Origin: an uncultured Faecalibacterium sp.
Lineage (GTDB): Bacteria > Bacillota > Clostridia > Oscillospirales > Ruminococcaceae
Direction: 5' to 3'
Assembly (NCBI GenBank): GCA_934526125.1
Contig: CAKSZU010000023.1
Location: 1 to 27,912, forward strand
DNA length: 27,912 bases
In this document: positions 21,112 to 27,912 of the stretch, piece after piece
How positions within the stretch are numbered: position 1 is the first letter of the stretch
Layout: each line of letters starts with the position of its first letter
Notes under the pieces: model-generated
The model's input: only the letters and a program-made list of their open reading frames with translations
The model's database searches: none
Told to the model about the DNA's origin: nothing
Translations under genes and position numbers: made by a program

Positions 21112-22458
21112 TCACGCCGCAGTGAGCCAGTTTCCACGCCAGGTATACAGGATCATCAGCACGGCACCCAGCGCCCAGGAGACCGGGTACAGGATGAACA
21201 CACCGTCGATGCCCTGGAAGGCCGACAGCGCAAACCGGATCCAGACGATCCGGAACAGGCACAGGGAGACCAGCAGCACCACCATGGGCGGCACACTCTT
21301 GCCGGTGCCGCGCACCGTACCGGCCAGGCCGTGCAGGATCCCCAGCAGCCAGTAGAAGGGGCAGAAATAGTGCATAGCCTGCTGCCCGAAGGCCACCACC
21401 GTCTCGTCCCCGGTGAACAGGTGCATGATGGGGTCCTGCGCCAGCAGCAGCAATGTTCCGGTGATGACGGTATAGACAAAGCTCAGGGCCATCGTGACCC
21501 ACAGGGCCTTCTTCACCCGGTCGATCTGGCCCGCACCGAAGTTCTGGCCCACAAAAGTAGTAGCCGCCATGCTGAAGCTCATGATGGGCAGAATGTTGAA
21601 GCCGTCCACCTTCATATAGGCCGCAAACCCGGCCATGGCGGCGGCGCCGTAGCCGTTGACGCTGGCCTGCACCAGAATGTTGGACAGGGAGATGACCATG
21701 TTCTGGATGCCCGTGGGCAGGCCCACCCGGATGATCTTTGCCGCCATCTTCCGGTCCACCCGGACCTCCCGGGCCGTGACCCGGTAATCCGCATCCACCC
21801 GCATGAGGAACCGCAGCGAGAGTACGCAGGACACCAGCTGGCTGATATCGGTGGCGATGGCCGCACCGGCCACGCCCATCTTCAGCCCGGCGATCAGGAT
21901 CAGATCCAGCAGGATGTTGGTACCCGAGGCGCAGCCCAGATACAGCAGGCTGCGGCGGGAGTTGCCGGCCGCATTCAGGATACCGGCCGCCATATTATAG
22001 ACCACACTGAACAGTACGCCGCCGAAATAAAGCTGCATGTAGGTCACGGCATCCTCCAGCACTTCTGCCGGGGTATTCATGGCCGTGAGCAGGCTCCGGC
22101 TGATGGCGATGCCGCCGACGGTGAGGATGGCCCCCAGAATGGTGGCCAGAGCCAGCGAGGTGTGGACAGAGATGTGAGCCCCCTGTCTGTCCCGGGCCCC
22201 CAGGAACTGGGACACCACCACGCCCGCACCCACGGCGATGCCCTGACTGAAGCCGATGAGCAGGAAGATGGGCGAGCCGCTGGAGCCCACCGCCGCCAGC
22301 GCGTTGCTGCCCACAAAGTTGCCCACGATGATGGAGTCGGCGGTGTTGTACAGCTGCTGGAGCAGGTTGCCCAGGATCAGCGGGACCGAAAACAGCAGGA
22401 TGTTCTTCCAGATGCTGCCCTCTGTCATCAGCTTGGATTTGTTTTCTGTTGCGTTCAT
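21112..22458 (-). CDS. MATE family efflux transporter
   Basis: This 448-residue membrane protein has about 12 helices, the standard MATE size. FSVPLILGNLLQQLYNTADSI near residue 25 and the following VGNFVGSNALAAVGSSGSP block are the family signature, and the second half repeats the fold (NILVQASVNGYGAAAMAGFAAY). It should export organic cations or drugs using a Na+ or H+ gradient. It resembles the DinF/NorM-like Firmicutes branch; the substrate cannot be inferred. The ATG at 22458 follows AAGGAG; longer in-frame starts lie over the promoter and encode a basic, non-homologous extension. It is a single gene directly behind the purC terminator. Confidence 0.93.
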   Translation of the reverse strand: MNATENKSKLMTEGSIWKNILLFSVPLILGNLLQQLYNTADSIIVGNFVGSNALAAVGSSGSPIFLLIGFSQGIAVGAGVVVSQFLGARDRQGAHISVHTSLALATILGAILTVGGIAISRSLLTAMNTPAEVLEDAVTYMQLYFGGVLFSVVYNMAAGILNAAGNSRRSLLYLGCASGTNILLDLILIAGLKMGVAGAAIATDISQLVSCVLSLRFLMRVDADYRVTAREVRVDRKMAAKIIRVGLPTGIQNMVISLSNILVQASVNGYGAAAMAGFAAYMKVDGFNILPIMSFSMAATTFVGQNFGAGQIDRVKKALWVTMALSFVYTVITGTLLLLAQDPIMHLFTGDETVVAFGQQAMHYFCPFYWLLGILHGLAGTVRGTGKSVPPMVVLLVSLCLFRIVWIRFALSAFQGIDGVFILYPVSWALGAVLMILYTWRGNWLTAA

Positions 22459-22504
22459 AATTCTCCTTTTCCGGACTTCAGATCTCTGATTGCGAAACAG
22501 CTCA

Positions 22505-22533
22505 ACAATACAACCTTTTCCCGGAAAAGTCAA
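22505..22533 (-). promoter_or_regulatory. MATE gene promoter
   Basis: On the minus strand TTGACT (22528-22533) is 17 bp from TATTGT (22505-22510). The -35 begins immediately after the U-tract of the purC terminator. Confidence 0.65.
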
Positions 22534-22534
22534 G

Positions 22535-22602
22535 AAAAAAGGGACCGCCGCACATCACCCGGCCGGTGTTCCATCGGCTCCGGGGGACGCTGCAGCGGTC
22601 CC
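22535..22602 (-). terminator. Intrinsic terminator of purC
   Basis: On the minus strand GGGACCGC (complement of 22595-22602) pairs with GCGGTCCC (complement of 22541-22548), with an inner ACACCGG/CCGGGTG stem, followed by TTTTTT. The loop region is larger than usual but is itself folded. Confidence 0.75.
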
Positions 22603-22637
22603 ATACTGATTTTAAGGGGATTCGGAGGTGCCGGGTC

Positions 22638-23507
22638 TTACAGGGTCTTGCCGGTCAGCATCTCGTAAGCTTCCAGATACTTGGCAATGGTCTTGTCGAT
22701 GACGTCCTGCGGCAGGTCGTAGTTGCTGTCGGGGTTGGCCTTCAGCCAGTTGCGGACGAACTGCTTGTCGAAGGAGGGCTGGCCGTGACCGGCCTCATAG
22801 CCTTCCAGCGGCCAGAAGCGGGAGGAATCCGGGGTCAGCATCTCGTCGCCCAGCACCACATTGCCGTCCTCGTCCAGACCGAACTCGAACTTGGTGTCGG
22901 CAATGATGATCCCGCGGGAGAGTGCGTACTCGGCACACTTTTTATAAAGAGCGATGGTATAGTCCCGCAGCTTGGTGGCGTACTCCTCGCCATGGCCGGG
23001 GAACTGCTTTTCCAGCACAGTGATGCTCTGCTCGTAGCTGATGTTCTCGTCGTGGTCGCCGATCTCAGCCTTGGTGGAGGGGGTGTAGATGGGCTCCGGC
23101 AGCTTCTGGGACTCTTTCAGGCCCTCGGGCAGGGCAATGCCGCAGACCTTGCCGGTCTTCTGGTAGCTGGCCCAGCCGCTGCCGGTGATATAGCCGCGGA
23201 CGATGCACTCGATGGGCAGCATGGTCAGCTTGCGGCACTTCATGCACCGGCCCTCGAACTGGGGCTGATGGAAGAACTCCGGCATATCGGCGGTGTCCAC
23301 GCTCAGCATATGGTTGGGCAGCACATCCCGGGTATAGTCGAACCAGAACTTACTCATCTGGGTCAGGACCTTGCCCTTGTTGGTCACTTTGTTCTTCAGG
23401 ATCACGTCGAATGCAGAGATGCGGTCGGTGGCGACCATGATCAGGCTGTCGCCGTTGTCATAGATCTCGCGGACCTTGCCTTCCTTGATGGGCTTGAATT
23501 CAGTCAT
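22638..23507 (-). CDS. purC: Phosphoribosylaminoimidazole-succinocarboxamide synthase
   Basis: This 289-residue ATP-dependent ligase joins CAIR and aspartate to make SAICAR in purine synthesis. Visible motifs are KEGKVREIYDNGDSLIMVAT (9-28) with DRISAFD after it (nucleotide-binding region), IECIVRGYITGSGW (SAICAR synthetase signature), DTKFEFGLDEDG and LGDEMLTPDSSRFW. It is the longer form (about 290 residues, like yeast Ade1), not the 237-residue E. coli type. The ATG at 23507 follows GGAG by 9 nt. No other pur gene is nearby, so it is a lone gene here with its own leader and terminator. Confidence 0.97.
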   Translation of the reverse strand: MTEFKPIKEGKVREIYDNGDSLIMVATDRISAFDVILKNKVTNKGKVLTQMSKFWFDYTRDVLPNHMLSVDTADMPEFFHQPQFEGRCMKCRKLTMLPIECIVRGYITGSGWASYQKTGKVCGIALPEGLKESQKLPEPIYTPSTKAEIGDHDENISYEQSITVLEKQFPGHGEEYATKLRDYTIALYKKCAEYALSRGIIIADTKFEFGLDEDGNVVLGDEMLTPDSSRFWPLEGYEAGHGQPSFDKQFVRNWLKANPDSNYDLPQDVIDKTIAKYLEAYEMLTGKTL

Positions 23508-23550
23508 AGCAAAACACTCCATTTTCCTGATTCTCTTATCGGCAGTCTCT

Positions 23551-23585
23551 CCCGCCGCCGCGTTCGGTATGCCGCGGCAGGCGGG
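23551..23585 (-). other. G+C-rich hairpin in the purC leader
   Basis: CCCGCCGCCGCG (23551-23562) pairs with CGCGGC-A-GGCGGG (about 23573-23585) with one bulged A. It sits about 45-80 nt before the purC ATG and has no adjoining U-tract on the purC strand. It may shape the leader or block read-through; no known riboswitch pattern is seen. A weak extended -10 (TGA-TACCAT, minus strand) lies upstream near 23610. The gap 23508-23819 (312 nt) otherwise holds only the GH1 promoter and operator. Confidence 0.4.
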
Positions 23586-23684
23586 GGCGTACAGGTTTTC
23601 CTTTTTTATGGTATCACACTTCCTGTCCGTTGGGAAGAAACAGATTCCAAGGAAAATCCGCTTTAATTTGGATTTAATTCGTGA

Positions 23685-25253
<1,569 letters not shown>

Positions 25254-25305
25254 ACCCCGAAGCCTGCCCTGAGCGAAAATAACAGAAAAGGACATATCAT
25301 ACTGC

Positions 25306-26271
25306 ATGACCCAGCCTGAAATCATCGCACACCGCGGCGCGACCTATCTCGCCCCCGAAAACACCCTGTCCGCCTTCCAGAACGCCATCGACCTGGGGGC
25401 CGACGGCGTGGAAATGGACGTCCAGCAGACCAAGGATCAGGGACTGATCATCCATCACGACTACCTCATCGACATCGGCACCGAGATCTCCGCCAAGATC
25501 TACGACCTGACCATGGGCGAGCTGGAAAGCATCGACCTGACCAAGTGGAACGGCGTGGATCTCACCACCGAAAAGCTGGCCTCGCTGGAGGAGGCCCTGA
25601 CCTTCTGCAAGGGGCTGGGCAACTGCCGCATCCAGCTGGAGCTGAAGGCCCCCATCCTCAACGACCCGGACTTCGTGTCCCGGGTGGTGGACCAGATCCG
25701 GGCCTCCGGCCTGGGCGACCGGCTGATCCTGGTCTCCTTCCGGCACGACCTGCTGAAAAACGCAAAAGAGTTGATGCCGGAACTCCGGGTGGGCATCCTG
25801 ACCCTGGGCAACCTGCTCAGCACCATGCTGCCCCCGCCCGTGATCTGGAAAGATCTGGGCCTTGTCAACAGCATGGAGGAGCCGCTGGACGAGGAGAACT
25901 GCCCCGCTCTGAAGCGGCAGGCCGGTCTGATCTCCAGCGCCATCTCGGACAAGCTGACCCTCATCTCCGCCCTTTACCCGCAGATGTCGGTGCGGCAGAT
26001 CATCTCGACCCTCTCCGATCAGGCAGACCCCGCCGCCTATATTCAGACCCTGGATTTTCAGGTGGATTATGTCAGCTGTGAGTATCACACCGCCTTCAGC
26101 AACCCGGAGGTGGTCAACCAGCTCCACGCCGTCGGCTGCAAGGTGGCGTTCTGGACCGTGAACACCCGGAACGCCGTCCGCTCGCTGGCTCCCCTTCAGC
26201 CGGACTGCTTCGTCACCGACCGTCCCGACACCATCCGGGTCTGGCTGGAAGAAACGCAGAGCGGGTCCTGA
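25306..26271 (+). CDS. Glycerophosphodiester phosphodiesterase family protein
   Basis: This 321-residue protein has the GDPD TIM-barrel motifs at its N-terminus: HRG at 9-11, APENTLSAF (16-24), Glu36 and Asp38 in GVEMDV, and His51-Asp52 in IIHHD. It ends with AFWTVNT and FVTDRPDTI, the standard closing strands. There is no signal peptide, so it would act in the cytoplasm on glycerophosphodiesters, releasing glycerol-3-phosphate and an alcohol. It is longer than the 240-250 typical of short cytoplasmic forms, with an insertion in the middle (about 165-215). The ribosome site AAAAGGA is about 13 nt from the ATG, which is long. It ends at a strong terminator. Confidence 0.92.
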   Translation: MTQPEIIAHRGATYLAPENTLSAFQNAIDLGADGVEMDVQQTKDQGLIIHHDYLIDIGTEISAKIYDLTMGELESIDLTKWNGVDLTTEKLASLEEALTFCKGLGNCRIQLELKAPILNDPDFVSRVVDQIRASGLGDRLILVSFRHDLLKNAKELMPELRVGILTLGNLLSTMLPPPVIWKDLGLVNSMEEPLDEENCPALKRQAGLISSAISDKLTLISALYPQMSVRQIISTLSDQADPAAYIQTLDFQVDYVSCEYHTAFSNPEVVNQLHAVGCKVAFWTVNTRNAVRSLAPLQPDCFVTDRPDTIRVWLEETQSGS

Positions 26272-26294
26272 CCCTTCCATATTCTCCCGATCCG

Positions 26295-26325
26295 AAAGAC
26301 GCTGCACACCGCAGCGTCTTTTTTT
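26295..26325 (+). terminator. Intrinsic terminator after the phosphodiesterase gene
   Basis: AGACGCTGC (26297-26305) pairs perfectly with GCAGCGTCT (26311-26319) around a 5-nt loop, followed by seven T. Confidence 0.95.
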
Positions 26326-26336
26326 GCGCGTTTCCC

Positions 26337-26365
26337 TTGACAGCGGACAGAATGTGCGCTATCAT
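26337..26365 (+). promoter_or_regulatory. MarR gene promoter
   Basis: TTGACA (26337-26342) is 17 bp from TATCAT (26360-26365). The leader is about 60 nt and contains ATTGT and ACAAT, 25 nt apart, which may be part of an autoregulatory site. Confidence 0.7.
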
Positions 26366-26432
26366 ATTGTACGGCATCAAACAGTTTTAAGCAAAACAAT
26401 CCCATCCATCAACAATTCAAAGGAAAAACATC

Positions 26433-26912
26433 ATGTGCGATAAAAAAGAAGATACCGCGGTCTGCTGCACCCCCCCCTGGGAGCCGCCGCAGGTCGTCCC
26501 GGCCCAGATGCGCCGGGTCAACAACCTGATCTTCCGCAAGATCAACCAGTTCCACCGGGAGAACAACGTGGAAAACGTGACCCCCATGCACGACTGGATC
26601 ATGAGCTACCTGTACTGGCACAAGGACGAGCCGGTCTACCAGCGGGACATTGAGCGGGAGTTCTCCATCACCCGCTCCACCGTCACCAACATCCTGCAGC
26701 TGATGGAGCACAAGGGCTATATCGAGCGGCAGAGCGTACCGCAGGACGCCCGGCTGAAGCGGCTGATCCTCACCGAAGAGGGGGTCCGCATCCATGAAAA
26801 GACCATGCTCTCGCTGAAGCAGACCGACGAATTCGTGGCCGGACTGCTGACCGAAGAGGAAAACGCGGAGCTGCTGCGGCTTCTGAACAAGCTGCGGGAG
26901 GGTCTGATGTAA
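26433..26912 (+). CDS. MarR-family transcriptional regulator
   Basis: This 159-residue protein has a winged helix-turn-helix at about residues 60-115. It reads VYQRDIEREFSITRSTVTNI, then LQLMEHKGYIERQ, DARLKRLILTEEG, with the wing Asp-Ala-Arg typical of MarR. The C-terminal helices would dimerise. The N-terminus carries three cysteines (Cys2, Cys11, Cys12) in a proline-rich tail, unusual for the family. An ABC exporter gene starts 110 nt downstream on the same strand with its own promoter, a common MarR-exporter arrangement, so control of that exporter by a drug-like ligand is likely. Confidence 0.92.
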   Translation: MCDKKEDTAVCCTPPWEPPQVVPAQMRRVNNLIFRKINQFHRENNVENVTPMHDWIMSYLYWHKDEPVYQRDIEREFSITRSTVTNILQLMEHKGYIERQSVPQDARLKRLILTEEGVRIHEKTMLSLKQTDEFVAGLLTEEENAELLRLLNKLREGLM

Positions 26913-26952
26913 AAGACAGACGTGAAGTTTTTTTGAAATTTCTCCCCGCCTG

Positions 26953-26980
26953 TTGACAACCCGAATGTTTTGTATAGAAT
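26953..26980 (+). promoter_or_regulatory. ABC exporter promoter with possible MarR site
   Basis: TTGACA (26953-26958) is 16 bp from TAGAAT (26975-26980). Just after it, TTGTT and AACAA are inverted around 8 bases (about 26981-26998), covering the start of transcription. This is a sensible place for the neighbouring MarR protein to bind. Confidence 0.65.
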
Positions 26981-27022
26981 TGTTCTGTACCTAACAAATA
27001 AATTTTCAGGAGGAAACCACAG

Positions 27023-27912
27023 ATGATCAAAAAGCTAGTGTCACATCTGGGCGAGTACAAGCGCGCCGCGATCCTGACACCGATCTTTTCGGCTCTGGAA
27101 GCTGTGATGGACGTGCTGATGCCCACCATCATGGCCTTCATCATCGATCAGGGCATTGAAAAGAGCGATATGAACGCCATCGTCAAGTACGGTCTGCTCA
27201 CCTTCCTGGTGGCGGCCGCCGCACTGGCGCTGGGCGTCCTGGCCGGCAGATTTGCCGCCGAAGCCTCCACCGGCTTTGCGGGCAACCTGCGCGATGCCAT
27301 GTATGAGAACATCCAGCATTTCTCGTTCTCCAACATCGACAAGTATTCCACCGCCGGTCTGGTCACCCGTATGACCACCGACGTGACCAACTTGCAGAAC
27401 GCGTTCCAGATGATCGAGCGGATGTGCGTGCGCGCCCCCGTCCATCTGATCTTTGCGCTGATCATGTCCGTGATGATCGGCGGCCCGCTGGCTCTGGTGT
27501 TCGTGGTGGCGATCGCTTTCCTGGTGGCGGTGCTGGCCTCCATCATGATCCCCACCTTCGGCATCTTCGACCGGGTGTTCCGCAACTACGACAACCTGAA
27601 CGCCTCGGTGCAGGAGAACGTCTCCGCCATCCGGGTGGTCAAGAGTTTCGTCCGGGAACACTTCGAGAATGAGAAGTACACCAAGGCCTGCGAGAGCCTG
27701 TACAAGCAGTTCGTCAACGCTGAGAGCCGCCTGAGCTTCAACAACCCCGCCATGCTGGTGTCGGTCTACGGCTGCAACATCGCCCTGAGCTGGTTCGGCG
27801 CCCACTATGTGCTGAACGGTGCCATCACCACCGGCCAGCTGAACGCCCTGTTCGGCTACATCATGAACATCCTCATGGCCCTGATGATGCTGAGCATGGC
27901 TTTCGTCATGAT
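27023..27912 (+). CDS. ABC exporter, transmembrane domain (partial, runs off the window)
   Basis: The first 296 residues of a type-1 ABC exporter are visible. About six hydrophobic segments are seen, with FSFSNIDKYSTAGLVTRMTTD (about 110-130) and NASVQENVSAIRVVKSFVRE (about 193-212), the two intracellular coupling loops typical of fused permease-ATPase half transporters. The ATP-binding domain would lie beyond 27912 and is not seen. The ATG at 27023 follows AGGAGG by 9 nt. With the MarR gene just upstream, multidrug or lipid export under MarR control is likely. Such half transporters often come as adjacent pairs, so a second may follow. Confidence 0.93.
   Translation, partial: MIKKLVSHLGEYKRAAILTPIFSALEAVMDVLMPTIMAFIIDQGIEKSDMNAIVKYGLLTFLVAAAALALGVLAGRFAAEASTGFAGNLRDAMYENIQHFSFSNIDKYSTAGLVTRMTTDVTNLQNAFQMIERMCVRAPVHLIFALIMSVMIGGPLALVFVVAIAFLVAVLASIMIPTFGIFDRVFRNYDNLNASVQENVSAIRVVKSFVREHFENEKYTKACESLYKQFVNAESRLSFNNPAMLVSVYGCNIALSWFGAHYVLNGAITTGQLNALFGYIMNILMALMMLSMAFVM

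Noticed and set aside
20743..22668. 641-codon plus-strand frame opposite MATE
   Set aside because: It spans the MATE promoter, the HD-GYP promoter and parts of two genes; its composition is His/Gln/Asp-rich and shadow-like.

Overview
The window looks like a chromosomal segment of a G+C-rich, anaerobic, Gram-positive gut Clostridia. A Faecalibacterium-like member of the Oscillospirales fits best. The reasons are AGGAGG-type ribosome sites, sigma-A promoters at 16-18 bp spacing, a pflB-pflA pair, a long-form purC and a set of plant-glycan enzymes. The genus is an inference; no rRNA or tRNA gene is present to anchor it.

Left arm, minus strand (77-4701): a compact acyl-activation cluster. Two tandem, clearly paralogous AMP-forming ligases are followed by a stand-alone acyl carrier protein and a condensation-domain-like acyltransferase with an HxxxDG motif. 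The carrier and transferase genes have their own promoter. The likely logic is acid activation, loading on carrier Ser39 and transfer to an unknown acceptor. No product can be named. Divergently (5095-10475, plus strand) lies a cell-envelope glycan locus: a membrane acyltransferase-3, a coiled-coil protein with a C-terminal SRSWKLTSP motif, a GT-B glycosyltransferase, then a flippase-like membrane protein and a small membrane-anchored protein.

Centre (10476-15771): pyruvate formate-lyase and its activating radical-SAM enzyme, behind a 566-nt leader region holding two copies of an unusual palindrome. Next comes an intracellular GH43 glycosidase whose promoter sits among inverted repeats and whose leader folds into a long terminator-like hairpin. 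A split ChrA-type transporter pair (minus) and a divergent LysR regulator (plus) have overlapping face-to-face promoters.

AT-richer patch (about 17990-19043): three hairpins, a Tat/lipobox lipoprotein with a 10-G homopolymer in its signal peptide, the C-terminal scrap of a hexapeptide-repeat enzyme, and a near-identical second copy of the GH43 promoter. This patch looks rearranged or acquired.

Right arm: a variant HD-GYP-domain protein, a MATE exporter and purC (all minus). Then on plus come a GH1 6-phospho-beta-glucosidase, a glycerophosphodiester phosphodiesterase, a MarR regulator and the start of an ABC exporter that runs off the end.

The best candidates for something undescribed are the ligase/carrier/condensation-like cluster, the paired GTTAGATT-NNN-CTAACC palindromes around the pflB promoter, and the duplicated GH43-type promoter. 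Most other long open frames are antisense shadows of G+C-rich genes.
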